DNA from: Lunularia cruciata
Lineage: Eukaryota; Streptophyta; Marchantiopsida; Lunulariales; Lunulariaceae
DNA: 64,000 bases
Direction: 5' to 3'
Assembly (NCBI GenBank): GCA_948567375.1
Contig: OX419761.1
Coordinates: 22,234,243-22,298,242 of the forward strand
Shown here: in pieces, positions 10,900-24,117 of the stretch
How the letters are laid out: every line of letters starts with the position of its first letter
Position numbering within the stretch: the first letter of the stretch is position 1
Position numbers and translations under genes: made by a program
The notes under the pieces: model-generated
The model's input: the letters and a program-made list of their open reading frames with translations, nothing else
The model's database searches: none
Told to the model about the DNA's origin: nothing

Positions 10900-13800
10900 T
10901 TTTTTTTAGTTTTGCGGAAAAGAGAACGTTTTAAAACGTTTTGAATATTTTGAATTGTTAACAAAACGTTTTTTTTTCTTTTCTTAGTCCATGCAATCTT
11001 GGTTTGTGGTGTGTGAAATCACTTGTGTAGTCCCATTCATTTGAGCAGTCTCAAATCCCATTTTTATGCTTGAATGACTACATTGTCAAGAATGGCCCGG
11101 ATGAACTTCTGGTCGCAACAATTGAGCTCCAAGAAAAGATTGTTGTGCTTGGAGATGAACCAATCAATGTGGATGCTGATACCATCAGCCTTCTACTCAA
11201 TATGGGAGAAGTTGAGGAGCAAGAAACTCTCCAACTAGGTCTCTTGATAGACGCAGATGCTATTGAAAACATTTCAGATAGAATTCTTTTTGCCCTAGAG
11301 AAAATGTGATATTCTTCATGCAATAAAGACAAGAAGTGACATTCTTCATGCAATTAAAAAGAATGGTTTATAAAAAACCATAGTATTTTAAAATGACCTA
11401 TTTTAAAATGAGAAACAAATAAACATTTCACTACCAAATTGCACTTACCTCTAATGGTACTCATTGTCAAGGGCGGCTACCTATAAGATAACCATTTGCA
11501 CTTAGTGGGCAAGTGTAGCATGAGAGAAAGTGGTTGGCAAGCATATTTTTTGGCATGTGGGAGTGACTCTACTCAAGGACAACATGCAAGACCTTTGCCC
11601 ACATAATGGTGAGTACCTATCTGCTCTGAAATCACCAAAGTGCTAAGGAATGACCTGGATCTAGGTGTATAAATTGATGTGCTTAGCCTATAGTGGAACT
11701 TTTTGCAATCCAACTTAACTCCTTAGCTGACCAAGTAACATCTTGAAAATTCTATGAAGAAATAAGTGCTTAGAGTTGTTTTTGAAAGTGGCACTTGGTG
11801 CAATCTTAAGTACTTTGCATGAAGAGAGGTACTTGGCATAGTACAACATTAGCTCATAGTATCTTCTTGTGTGCAAGAATCATGGCAGTCACTCTCGGAA
11901 TTTACATGAAGGCTCTGGAGGCTATCCTTAGATCCCTTGCTATGAAAAAATGGGTTGTTTACTATAGGATATATGTAATTAGAAGCAAGCACTTAGGATT
12001 CCTACTCTAGAATTAGGAGTTATCAAACTTCCATATGATTCATGCAATGAGAGGTAAGAGAGAGAAAAGTGCATGGGGAATACAAAGTAATCCATAGAAT
12101 TGGACCAAGGACCATTGGCAAATGCTACAGTTGCAAGAGCCATGACAATAGCCACCAAATTTGTAGACAAGGAATTGACCCTTGAAGTTAAAAGCCACTT
12201 CAATAGTAAGTGCTCCAAGAACAATGGATGGAATGTGGCTAGTTACAAGGATCCCGCAAGAAGAGCCATTGTGAAGGCAATTATAAAACTCTTCAAATAA
12301 AAAAAGCCTACCCATTTAACCAAATTTCCAAGCATTGTTCTTTGATTATATATTTGTAGGAGATCCTATAGTTTGGGCCATAATGTTTGACAAGTAGTGC
12401 AAGCTCTTGCATAGAGACTTCAAAGTTAGAGAAGGAGTCGTCTTGCTTCTATTGCAATGCATTACTACATGGGGACAAACCCCTTAACTAAGGAAGAGAG
12501 GAAGAGGCTCCCTACCCACTTTCATCTTGCAAGTTATTTTGAGGAACAACTTGAAAGACCTACCTAGATCACCAAGTATCGACTAGCGGACATAAAGTTC
12601 ATAGAGATAGGCCAATTCATGCCTATAGATGAAGAATTGGTCTTGCCCAAGGCTCAAAAGAGGAAGAATACCACCCCAAAGAAGCAACTTCTTCCTCCAA
12701 CCAAGTAGTCAAAGGCAAGTACCTAAACTATTGAAGTGTCCTCTTTGGAAGATGAAGTAGTTGACACTAAAGTTGATGAACATGAAGACAAGGAGGAGCA
12801 TGAGTCCTTTTACTCTGCAATGATTGACCTTTGCCTCCAGAGATAATGAAGCAAGAGAAGAGACTTTGGAAAGATGCTCAATTTTCTCCCCAAGTACAAG
12901 ACCAAAACATGGATGCAAGCCCTATAGATGATAAAGTAAACATTGTAGAAGAAGAGATAGTGCTTGAGCAGGCACCTTTGAGTCCTAAAGTTCCAAAAGA
13001 AGTTGTAGGAAAAGTACAAGAGCAGGTTGTGTGCTTGAAGGACAAAGAACTTCAGCCAAGATAAGAAAAAGGGGCTGATGATTGAATAGAAGAGGAAGAT
13101 TGCACCACCAACAATATGGAAGAAGAGGAGGAAATTAACATTCTAACAAATCTTTTTGAAAATGCACTAGAATTGCATATCAAAGTGCAGAAAGCACCTA
13201 CAACATCCAAGTTGATGTAGGTGTAGGATAGCTAGAATTTCATCATCCACTCCATGGATCATGCACTGCATCTAAGTGCCTTGATATGTTGGACTACATC
13301 ATGTTGATCAAGGCCACGCACAAGCATGTTTAAACTTGGAAGGCCAGAGAGAACTTGGTGAAGGAGGAGGCAACAAAGTCCAAAGACTTGTACAAGGCAA
13401 AGGCTGTGAAGGTAAGTGGCTTGATGCAAGAGAACCAAGAGCTAAAGAGGAGACATGCCACTATTGGGGATGAACAAGATCATCAGGCATCCAAGACCAA
13501 GAGGTTTGAGAGGGATTAGAAAGCACTTTGCTTCAAGTTTGATCAATTTAAGAAGGCAAACTTTAAAGCAAGTGCCAAGAAGTAGATAGCACTCAAAATG
13601 CCGTGCAAGAGAAACATGACTGAGTAGTAATATTGGAGCTATAGATACAAGAGTACCAAATGGAAGTGACAATTCAATTCAAAAAGGAACAGATTGGCAA
13701 GGAGGTATCAAAAGAAAGAGTGAGCATGCAAAAAGCCTCCAAGTGCTAGAGGAATAGAAGGTTGAATGGAGCAGGCAATCAAAGAAAAGGGAGGATGAAC

Positions 13801-14150
13801 ATTTGAAGGCACTCCACTAATTAAAAGAAACCCAAGCCATGTTCATGGAGATACAAAAGGAAGAAGGAGTAGTGCGAGCCTTGAGAACTAAATGACACAA
13901 ATTGAAGATGCAAGTCCAATGCTTGCAAAATCAAGCCTACAAGGAGGAACATATGAACAACATGTCCTTGCACTTGAAGGAGCATTTAGATAAGAACTTC
14001 AATGAAGTATGCCAAACCTTCTTGCTCAAGATTGCTAGCTATCAAGTCCAAATAGACCAATTGATTAGATACTAGAGAGGTGAACAAAGCACTTCACCTC
14101 CCATAGCTCTAACCCAAAGCACCCCCTTAAAGCAAGTCCTTTAATTAGAT
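10900..14150 (+). pseudogene. Decayed plus-strand coding strip, family unknown
   Basis: Stretches of protein-like sequence on the plus strand are separated by many breaks. Examples are DELLVATIELQEKIVVLGDE and LLIDADAIENISDRILFALE (11070-11309), KDPARRAIVKAIIKLFK (to 12300), YRLADIKFIEIGQFMPIDEE (about 12570-12640), a Lys/Glu-rich segment (12831-13064) and a coiled-coil-like segment with SGLMQENQELKRRHATIGDE (13410-13470). The acidic, Lys-rich, coiled-coil character would suit a structural or gag-like protein, but no enzyme motif is present and I do not recognise a family. It seems continuous in character with 16.4-20.1 kb. Confidence 0.35.
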
Positions 14151-15389
14151 ATGCACTCTTTAGTAAGGATTAGGTACTCACAATTATACAATAGTCAAGC
14201 ACTCTGAGTAGGCCAGTCAGGCTTACACTTAGCATGTATTTTAGAAGAAAGCCTTCAAAGTTGAGTGGCACTTAAAGTTGTGAAGAGTTGAGGAAAAGTG
14301 CTCTTGGAATGGTATTGCACTTGGAGTTGTATATAATTGAAAAAGAGGGCACTTAGGTTTGTATAAGCACTTGAGGTCATACACAAATAATAAATTAAGC
14401 AAGGTCTGATATCTTCCTTGACACATATAGGGGCCTAATCATTCTGTAGATGATTAGAATAAGATAGGGTTATGATAATAGAAGTAGTGATTGATAGTTT
14501 AGATTCAGATTTTTCAAGACTCACTTGGGATTTTGATCCCTTTGGCTTGGAGCCAAACTTGTGTATAAGGTAGACTGCTATTGGCACTTGTGTTTTTTTA
14601 TTCTTTTCAAATACAAGTTCTTACTACAAGTAAAGAGTGCTCTAATTTCTTTGCAAGTTTTGTGTCCTACATTTTGCATGCTATTTCAATGTCTAATCAA
14701 GAGTTTACTCTTGATTGTGAGGAATTTCCCAATAGGTCTTTAATGCTTAGTGCCAAGAAGGTACTTTCTCCTGATCAAGGTGTGCATTAAAGAATTTGAA
14801 GGATTGAACTTGTGCAAAGAGTCTATTGAGAAGCTCACCACATAGGCAAAACCACAAAATTGAAACTTTAGACAAGAAGTTGCAGAAAGCTCAGTCCTAC
14901 AAGTTGTGCTTTCTAGGAAAGGTATAACATTTTTGTAGACACTAGATCTTTGGAATAGAATGGCACTAGGAGTTGAATGAACCATCACTTTTAGGAGCAA
15001 TCTTGGCTAGATTTTAGAGTGAAAGTGATTGGTGTTATGATTTTAATTTTTTGTAGTATGCCATAGAGGGTGACACTACCCTCTTTTAAGAGTGGCTTTT
15101 TCCCAAGAGGTTAAATAGGAGATAATAAAGAAACTAAGATTTGGTGACAAGTGCATGTTTCACTTCAATTTCAAGCATTTCCAAGTAGAATCCTCATAAG
15201 AACAAACTATTCTTATTGACTATACTATAAGTACATTGACACTAAGCTATCACAATCAGTCCTCATCTCAATTTCCTTATTCAAATTTCCCTTCATTTTG
15301 TAATTTTGGAATTTTGCAATTCTATCAAATTTTTTAATTGTGTCTTTTTTGTTAAAATTTTGTTTTTTGTTAAGAAGAAGCAATGTAGA
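14150..15389. other. Old intergenic DNA with GCACTTGGAGTTG repeats
   Basis: The first 250 bases repeat GCACTT-containing phrases (14270-14400), like those at 10.4-10.9 kb. The rest shows no gene, RNA or mobile-element signature I can name. Confidence 0.35.
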
Positions 15390-15710
15390 AACCCCTTCTT
15401 TGTGAGTGGATCTGGCTGCTTAGCTAAGCAAATCCAACTCTTGCCAAATAGATCCACCTCTTAGGCAACAAAATACACCTCTTGGCCAAGTAGATCCATC
15501 CCTACCGAGTGGATCTACATCTCGGGCAAATAGGTCCACCCCTCCCAAAGCTAATCCATGTGCTTATGTGAGTGGATCCACTTGCAATGCAAGTAGATCT
15601 TCCTTGGTTGCAATCAAATCCCACTATTACATAAGTGGATCCATCTTTGACACAAGCAAACCTATTTTCCACAATAGAGAAAGATATCTTTTGTGAGCAA
15701 TTGCACTTGC
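15390..15710. repeat. Degenerate ~28-bp tandem repeats (AGATCCACC / GCAAATCCA)
   Basis: About ten diverged copies of a phrase such as CAAGTAGATCCACCTCTTGG follow one another. They match the patch at 20600-21120 in the same orientation and 8600-9018 in the opposite one. Confidence 0.6.
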
Positions 15711-16380
15711 AACAATTTTTGATTCTTTACAATTTTCCTTTTTCCTTGCAGGTTGCTTTGTGTATAGAGTTTGCACTATAACACCCGTTTGTGCATATAC
15801 GTGCTATTGTGATATTTAGTTTGGTATTATAAGTACTTGTGAGATATTATTTATATAAAGATAAAAAATGATTCTACATTAATCATGATTGGCTAAAGTT
15901 AGTCATACTTAAGATAGAGTGCAACTTACTTTAGAGGAAGTGGAAAATATGAGCACCACTATTGTAGATTCTAATGTGTTGAATTGGTATTATTCCTAAA
16001 TGTTTGGCTTTGAGGAAAGAGTTGAGAACTCTTGGGCCAATAAGCCTTTTTGTTTTGGATTCTTCTCTAGTTCAAGGATAACCCATGTGAAGAAATCCTT
16101 GACTTAATGCTTGGGTCAAGACAAGACCACATGCTTAGGTGAATGTTCCCAGGACTATGGATATTCCTTTAGCTTTTTGACTTAATCTGACTTTTAGCCT
16201 AGTTACTTGAGTTACTCCAGTAATTAGTAATTTTGGTGTATAACTATTTCATAAGTATATAAACTAGGGGTGAGGAGGTACTCACCATCCTTTCATTTGC
16301 AACTATCTCTCTCTCATTGAGTTCTCTAGTGAGCAATGGTTTGAGTCTTGGAGTGTTAGCCTTGGAGGAGTATGATGGAG
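15711..16380. other. Intergenic, nothing recognised
   Basis: AT-rich DNA without a supported gene, repeat or regulatory signal. Confidence 0.4.
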
Positions 16381-18826
16381 TTGGGGTTCATTGCCTTATT
16401 AGTCCATGGTGTGTTTCCATAATATCCATCAGAGGTTCATCCTGAGTGAGAGACATGCCGGCTCACAACATGCATATAGGACAAGATCACCCCACATGGG
16501 TATGATACATGATAGAATTTCCACTGTAATGCTTGGAGGCATTCAAGATGCATTTACTTTGGCAAGAGGTAATATGCTGAAAAGGGATATATTCCACACT
16601 AATTGATCAAGGAGTGGTTTCCAATCAGAGACTTCACTACCAAGAGATATCTTATCCACAAGTGCATCTATCTAGCATGGAGAGCATTCTTCTAGATGTT
16701 AAGTTTGCTTCTTATCCCTATTAGGAAGCCAAAGGTGGTCCATGAACATTTTTTTCTCCATGTGACCACAAAGCTATTGTATGCTGATGAGGACTATGAT
16801 TGGGTGGAGCTTATATTACTAGTTGTGGGGGCCAAGATATGATACTTATAGAAACAATTGAGGCATCTAGATAGTGGGTGGTACCAGATGAGCTTTGTGG
16901 GGTCAATTCCTAACACATATGTTCTTCAAGAGCAGTCTTATAGGTGAGCACAAGGTCACATATGATCAACACGGAAGTGAGTTTTAGTAGTGCTCATACT
17001 TTGGTAGAGGAATCATTGGAAGGAGAGGGTGACCATCACTAGGAAGACGGAAAGTGATATCAATTCAATTAACTTTTTTAGTTTGGCATCTTGGCCTTCC
17101 TTTATAAATTGTCCTCTCCATTCTAATACATGCTTTGTTTAGCAATTATCTATTACATGACGTATATCAATTTTGTAATAATATTAATTAGATTATTTAT
17201 ATTGTGTTTGAGCTTAACCTAACAAAGAATTTATTATATTCTTTACCTCCTTTATGGATTCATTACTCATATCAACTTGCACATTAGGCATGTTATGCAT
17301 TGATGAAATAATTTGTGCTTTGTGAAAGCATATTATGACCACCTTTTGCTTCATTCTATGTTTTTGGTAGTTTAGGACTTATGTGTTCAAATCACATGTT
17401 GCAATATAATCTATATCTAGACTTCTAATGCTTTTCTCTCTAAGTGATTTCATACTTTTTGGAGTTCATACATCTAGGTTGACTCATGGATCTTCCTTGA
17501 CTTTCACTTTCCTAGCAATCTTTACATATCCTATATACTTTACATAACTTGCATCTCATTTGCATTTAATGTCCTCATTTCTCTATATCAAGTTGCACAT
17601 ATTTGGTTTACCTTTCATCCAAACTCTATATGCACATAATGAGATCTAGACTCCATATGCACAGAATGAATTTTGGATCCATCTTGCTATGAAGGAGTTC
17701 TGCTCTCATATTCTAGTAAACTAAACTCTTATGTGTAACACTTCACCACAAGCTATAAGAGAAAACTCCTAGTGCAAAATATACTCTAGGTGTTTCATTC
17801 TAGGAATGTTGATTCTAGCAATGAAAGTATTTTTGCATAGGTATGGGAGTAGTTCACCTACCAAGTCTTTGCATGACCGTTTATCCCATGAAAAATGTTG
17901 CAATGGCCCCTTTTGAGTGTTGAGCTATTAGAGGATATATCCTCCCCCAATTTTGCCCATCTAGAGAGCTTTCAAGAGATGAGTTGGATAGGATGGACAT
18001 GGATTCTACCTTGGAGGCTGGCTTTAGAGATATGGATCTTGTACACAATAAGAGAGAGCATACGCATGAGTGGCACATATCTTAAAGAAAGAGAGAGAGC
18101 ACATTCTTCTTGCACAAGAGCATGCTCTTGCAGAGTGAGAGGAGTCAAATGTGAGCTTTACCAAGGATTCAAGAGCAAGAGTAGATAGACTAGTTGAGTT
18201 AGACATTGAGGTGGCTTGGTGAAAGACTATGGTTGAGGCTTTAAGGAGTCACAAGGAGTTAACTTGATGAGAATTCACCTTCAATCATGAGAGGTTGGAG
18301 AGGACTCAAGAAAAATTAAGTTAAACTCACAATACACTTCATGAAGTGAAGACAGCTTTAGAAATAGTCACTAGCTAGACTCAAATGCAGACTTGGATTG
18401 GTGATTATGGATGGTGATAATCATTACTCAAATGGATGATATAGGAAGAGATTCCCACATGACTCAGAAAAATGATGTCCATAGAGTTTGCTAACTAACT
18501 CAAATTGATGAAGTTGAGAGGATCAAGCTAGAGTCTTTGCCTAGAGCAAGGCCTAATCTACCATGTTTATTCCTTCCATCATCTACCTAGGGCAATAACA
18601 AAAGGAAGATTGTAGTTTTAGATGTGGGTTGTTTGGTAGATGTTATGTGGTTGACTAGTGCCATTTGTCACAAGTGGCATGCTAGATATGTAGATCATGG
18701 CTAGCATCCACATGGAGAGACAAACCTAGAATCTATATGCTATGTAACACAATGAAGAACTCAACAATTTTTGGAATTTTGTTTGACACACTTTGAGATT
18801 ATTATATGGTCCAATTCTATGAAGAG
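16381..18826 (+). pseudogene. Decayed plus-strand coding strip (second part), family unknown
   Basis: Protein-like plus-strand text appears again, for example LIKEWFPIRDFTTKRYLIHK and IYLAWRAFF (about 16605-16700), EDYDWVELILLVVGAKI (about 16790-16840), GSIPNTYVLQEQSYR (about 16905-16950) and ELDRMDMDSTLEAGFRDMDL (about 17980-18045). The intervening DNA is AT-rich. The strip runs up to the solo LTR at 18827 and protein-like text of the same kind resumes after it. There are no RT, integrase, transposase or other catalytic signatures, and I cannot assign a family. Confidence 0.35.
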
Positions 18827-19585
18827 TGTAATACTCCAAGGACAAGACAACTCTTCAATAGAGAAAACACAGATTTCACACTCAATCCTTCGATGCCCCA
18901 AAGGAGCAACTACTCTTAAGTATATAGCAAAGAAGATCCCCTTAAAGGAAGCTCCACCCTTGGATCAGATATATGGATTGGTGACCTGTCAGCGAGCTCC
19001 ATCCTTGGATTAATTTTTTGGATGGGTGACATGTCAGTCCTTATCCTATCTAGTTGGTCAAATGGGTTGGGTCAAATGGGCCCTTGTCCTATCTAGTTGA
19101 CCAAAGGAATCTTTAGGGAATCTTCTTGTAGGAAGCTTAAAATTGCATGGGTAAGGTACCATTGGAAAGCTCTCAATGAGACAAATCATGGGGGGAGAAG
19201 GGAAGCCTTTCCACTTGTAGGGGTGGAATCTTTCCATTTTGAGGCCTAATTCATCCGTTTAGGCCTTCAAAAATGGCTTTAAAGTTCAGGCTATTTTTGG
19301 CTTATGCCCTATTAGTAGAAGTGCTCTTTTGGTGATACCTCTATCTGATCTATGTTCTCCATCATGTGTAACATCCTTCTAGATATCACCACTCCAAGTT
19401 TCACCTCTAGATCATATGTCTAGCTATTGATTCTAAAGTCTTCAAGCATGTTTTGGTTTTTGGCCTATTAGTAGAAGTACTCTTTTGGTGATACCTATAT
19501 CTGACCTACTTATGTATAAAATCCACCTAGATGTTACCAAACCAAATTTCATCTCTAGATCATGTGTCTAACTATTGGTATTACA
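18827..19585 (-). repeat. Solo LTR of the element A family
   Basis: A 759-bp copy of the A-type LTR, beginning TGTAATACTCCAAG and ending TTGGTATTACA, with no internal region attached. The flanking five bases, AAGAG before and AAAAG after, agree at four of five positions, as expected for an aged target duplication. It sits within decayed coding DNA and is more diverged from the two LTRs of element A than those are from each other. Such solo LTRs arise by recombination between the two LTRs of a full element. Confidence 0.88.
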
Positions 19586-20130
19586 AAAAGTGAGTTGGAG
19601 TTCTTCCTTCATTCCATGTGGACATTTGGCTTCTTACCCGTGGGAGAACATAATGGGGATCAACTTTTGAGTCTATTGTGTGACACCAATAGTTTCACTA
19701 ATGGCTTAAGAGACTTAAGAGTGAGACCTTATAGCATTTTTACTTCATATGGGTTATCCATTTGAGATATTCCAATAGTGGAGATTTTTTCATTACTATA
19801 TTGGAGGAACCACCTCCATGGTGCTATCCATCTTCATGCCTTCTCACCATGTTATAATAAATAGTTAGCACACATTTCTATGTTCAACTATTTGGTAGGT
19901 CCATTAGATAGATTTAGAACTGATGACCACCTAATTATTACATTCTTTGAGGACAAGTGGACTTCATGACAACTTCAAGAGTATAGTGCCAACCCATATG
20001 TGAGATTAGTGGGGATTATCTAGGGTCCATCCTTGATAGACAAACAATGGAGATACATGTGGGCATATAATCCTTACTCGATGCCTCATAATGTTTTAGG
20101 CAACGCCTTGACTATGCCCTAACATGCCTT
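19586..20130 (+). pseudogene. Decayed plus-strand coding strip (third part), family unknown
   Basis: Protein-like text continues after the solo LTR: DGLLSLLCDT-like and NGLRDLRVRPYSIFTSYGLS (about 19660-19760), FRTDDHLIITFFEDKW (about 19914-19960) and DKQWRYMWAYNPYSMPHNVL (about 20035-20095). The Trp- and Tyr-rich style matches the 16.4-18.8 kb part. No family recognised. Confidence 0.4.
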
Positions 20131-20599
20131 AGGTGCACCTCAAGCACTCCACTCTATACTCCATTGCTTTCATGTTCATCATCTTTGTACATTTGTTAAT
20201 TTATTTTGTTATGTATTACCATGTTTATAATAAAAAAGCTCATATCACACTCACTAGGCTTTTCTTGGCCTTTGGCATATATGTGGAGTCTCAATGTTTC
20301 ATCTATTTGTTTCACTAAAACTCTTTTGCAGATTTATTACTTATTTGGATTTGCATACATCTTGCACAAATCATGTTATTTGGCACTTTCTCTTCTAACT
20401 AATGTTTTCCCCTCATGTTTTTACAAGGTAATAGTTTGTGTTTCTATTAAAGAGTATATTTCAATTATGCCTCATTAAGAAGTTGTCTTTTCCTATGAGT
20501 TGTATTTTTCTACACATGCTATTGTTTTGTTTTTGTTTCCTTATGCATACTACTTAGATATAGGCATTTCTCTTGATATCCATTCATACAACATGAAAT
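20131..20599. other. Intergenic, nothing recognised
   Basis: T-rich DNA. Short open frames of hydrophobic composition occur, but none resembles a known protein. Confidence 0.35.
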
Positions 20600-21120
20600 C
20601 CCTCCCAAGTTGATGAGAGTAGATCCACACCACACAAGCAAATCCAAAGATGTGTGCAAATCTAAGATAATCACAAGCAAATTCAAAAATTCATGAGCAA
20701 ATCCAAACATGCACAAGCAAATTTGATCAGACCAAAAAGGAGCGGACTCACAACAAACAGTCAAACCCTATCTCATAGGTGACTAAATAAAAATTACTAC
20801 AAGCACATTTTTTTCAACTCAAGTGCTTCAACCCAACTTGAGTGAATCAGTTACAAGATGAGAAAATCTACCATAACATGAGTGAACACAATTTGATATG
20901 GGTGGATCCATATGTAGAACATGAACCACCTTTTTCCTAAAGTAACTCTGCACTCCAACAAGTATATCTGCCCTTGCTTCTTTGAAATGCTTGCACAAAT
21001 CCATCTGAAATTAAGCAAATATGTCCAATAGTGAGCAAGAGAATCTGTCCAAAAGCAAGCAAATCCATCCAACCTCAATCCAACAAATCCATGTACATGC
21101 AAGTAAACCCATTCATAGGA
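20600..21120. repeat. Degenerate CAAGCAAATCCA repeats
   Basis: The phrase CAAGCAAATCCA or variants recurs roughly every 25-35 bases, related to the patches at 15390-15710 and (inverted) 8600-9018. The copies are too diverged to give a clean unit length by eye. Confidence 0.55.
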
Positions 21121-22067
21121 GTGAAGAAACATCATAACTTTATTATTATCAAAACTTATACCATCAATTTGATTGCAATGTCATGTGAATTTGCTTGCCA
21201 TCAGCAAGGTATTTGAGGACAAGGTGATTACTACTTGCAATGCAATCAACTGCACCAATCTGAGCAAAGATGGTTACAATGCCTTTAATTTCATGGGAGG
21301 TTTTCCCTACCTTTGCTAATCTAATGTCATTTCAAACTATTTCTTTGATTTTGCTAGCCTTGCCTTAATCATAAAATATTTTTCCTTCATTCTCTCCTCC
21401 TATCACACACAACTTTTCTAATTTAGTAATCTTTTGGGCTTTGATTTTAGCCATTTTACACCTTTGTCTAGCCTCCATTATGTCAAACTTCAATTTTGTA
21501 TGGCTTGCAATATCTTATGCAAACTCATTTGACATAGGATTACTCTTTGCACTTGCCTTAACCAATGCCCTCCTCTTGTGGGATGGTTCACCGTCTCTCT
21601 CAGCTTCTTTGATCCTTGAGTCCTCCCCCCCTCTATGTCACACACTTAAATGTCCCTAGTATGATTATATCACCAAAGATTCACATAATCCTCCTATCAA
21701 AACTCTCAAACATGATAGGAAAGTCAAGGAAGGGGGAACTGCACAAAGAAGGTAATATTACCTATCTGTCAACGGGCAATACTAGAGGAGAGTATACCAA
21801 GTGCCACCTACATATCTTCTAGTAGAGGAAGGTCATCCACATGGAGAATATCTCTTGCAAGGGAAACGTCTAAGAAGCATGTGATAAAATCCTTGGCTCC
21901 TACTAGCACTCCAAGAATACAGTGATACATTTGTAGATGTGACACACCACTCTAGATGCTCAAGGTGGAGAGTGATACTTGAAGGGGACCATGCTCTACA
22001 CTTTGACACCTTGACTCTCAAGCTTACAAGATGTACAAGCTTACAAGATGTAACTCAGTAGTGAAGT
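21121..22067. other. Intergenic up to element B
   Basis: No gene recognised. A perfect two-copy 17-bp repeat (ACAAGCTTACAAGATGT) lies at about 22018-22053, just before the target site GAAGT of element B. Confidence 0.45.
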
Positions 22068-22491
22068 TGTAAAAGACTAAATCCAAGGAGAGAAATAGGA
22101 GAATAGAAACTCACATTGGGACACTTGAATGAGAGAAAACTCTGAATGCCTAGCATGAGCTTCAGCTTTGGTATTCACAAGTAGCATACAAGGCCCTTGA
22201 GAAGCTTCTCAAGAAGTTTCCTTGAACCGCTTTCTTAGAGTGCAAGCCAAGTTAACTAGGAAGCTTCTCAAGAAGCTTCCTTCTAGAAGCCACTTACTTG
22301 GCATGCAAGCTAAGCTAGTTAGAAGCTTCTAGAAGCTTCTTTTAGAAGCTACCTACTTGAGGTGCAAGTTAACTAGTCAAGAAGCTTCCCAAGAAGCTTC
22401 CTAGATGCATTTGGAATATTCTAGGCTAATTTGGCTTATTCCCTACTTTGTTAGCCTTACTAGCTACGTCGCTAAACTCCGTATTGTTACA
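22068..22491 (-). repeat. 3' LTR of element B (424 bp)
   Basis: It runs from TGTAAAAGAC to GTATTGTTACA (plus-strand view), with a TG...CA end structure. It carries repeated GAAGCTTC palindromes, including GAAGCTTCTAGAAGCTTC at 22322-22339. The TATA-like box of the sister copy is degraded here. Confidence 0.93.
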
Positions 22492-22507
22492 TATTCACTC
22501 ACTTCTA
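22492..22507 (-). other. Polypurine tract of element B
   Basis: On the minus strand, AGAAGTGAGTGAATA lies immediately before the LTR start TGTAAC. It corresponds to AGCGGCGGGGGAATA in element C, with some decay. Confidence 0.6.
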
Positions 22508-23980
22508 GTTGGTGACATCCTCGTCGCCATTGAAGCTTCAAACTCCAGGATGGCCATCTGTGCATTATAGAGGTGAGAAAGAGGTTCCTATGTGGCATCA
22601 TGAAGGAGATACCCTTTCCAAAGGACCTTGTACTCCGTATGTTGGCGGCGTCCTTGTTAGATGTGGCGACGTGCAAGGATATGATTAACTTCAAACTCCT
22701 CATGATCATTGATAGGGATTTGGGGAGGAGGAGGTTGGACTCAAGAGGAGAAAGAAGAGGGATTATGAACAAAGTGTTTCAACTTGAAAACATGAAAGAC
22801 AGGATGTATGCGCATATGAGAAGGTAAAGCAAGTCGATAAGCAACAAGAGAGACAATTTGGGTGACATCAAAAGATCCTATCTAAGTTTATGAACTTGGG
22901 TATCAAGTAGGAGGAGTAGATTACTAGAGGATAACATAACTTTATCACCAACTTCAAAGGTGAGATCACGACGATGATGGTCCACATATTGTTCTTGATG
23001 ATTTTGAATAACAAGGAGGTGAGATTTGGCTTGTTGGAGAGATTTGGAGATGATGGTCAAGAAGGTTGTAGTATGGGGGACTTGAGACAGAGGAGGAGCA
23101 AGAAGAGAATCTTGGACAAGCGGATCTTGGACAAAATTGAGAAACAAAGGAGAGAATCCGGTGCTTGCCTGTTTAGAATTATTGTATGCAAACTCTATAG
23201 TTGCAAGACATTGATCCCAATTGGTATGGTGAATGTTGACAAAGGCACAAAGCATATCTTCCAAGGTGTGATTTTCATGTTCAGTTTGTCCATCAGTTTG
23301 AGGATGATAGGCTGTGGACAAAGCAAGCTTGGTACTAGGTAGCTAGAAGAGTGCTTGCCAAAACTTTCTGATGAAGCGAGTATCACGGTCAAAGATGAGT
23401 ACACATGGCATCCCATGATGTTTGAAGAAATTATCAAAGTAGAGTTGCACCAAGGTTGGAGCATCCAAAGTATCAACCGTTGGTGCCGAATGGATTTGCT
23501 TACTAAGCTTATCCACAAACACCGCAATTGCTATGTGACCTTGTTGTGTCTTGGGTAAGGAGGTGATGAGATCTAAGCTTACATGTTCCCAACGAGTAGT
23601 TGGAATAGGAAGTGGCTGAAGGAGTCCACTCGGCTTTTGGTTACTGGCCTTGTTACGTTAACAACTCTCACACAATCAGACAAACTCTTGAACATCTTGT
23701 GTCATGTTGGGCCACCACCATTGGCGTTGGAGGGTGCCCAAGGTCTTGTTCACTCCCATGTGACTAGCTATTGGTAAATCATGGGCTTCTTGAAGGTGCA
23801 CAAGTTGAAGATTACCTTTGGTTGGAACATAGATCTGGTCCGCATGGAATAGAAGGCCTTCCTTGACGGAGAAGGTGTTATACTCCTTGTCGCATGATAT
23901 CAGACGACCATGTACCATTTGGATCTTGTTGTAGAGCTGATCAAAACTCGTTATGGACCTTGGGGTCAACTGACACCGTC
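22500..23980 (-). pseudogene. Element B integrase and chromodomain
   Basis: The zinc-binding region (SHMGVNKTLGTLQRQWWWPN) begins near 23800. The DDE core is recognisable by similarity to element C, including AYHPQTDGQTEHENHTLED near 23320. A chromodomain with the TTWEPLSHL-type segment lies at about 22510-22720. The function would be insertion of the DNA copy. The order and spacing match those of element C. Confidence 0.85.
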
Positions 23981-24117
23981 GTAATTTCTATCGTGATGAG
24001 AGGAAGAGTCTTCAAATTAGGTCCTTGTGATAGAGCATCAAGGATGACATGGAACCGACTTGGTTTGTACTCATGTTTGATGTCAAATAATTGGAGTTGC
24101 TCTTTCCATCAATGATA

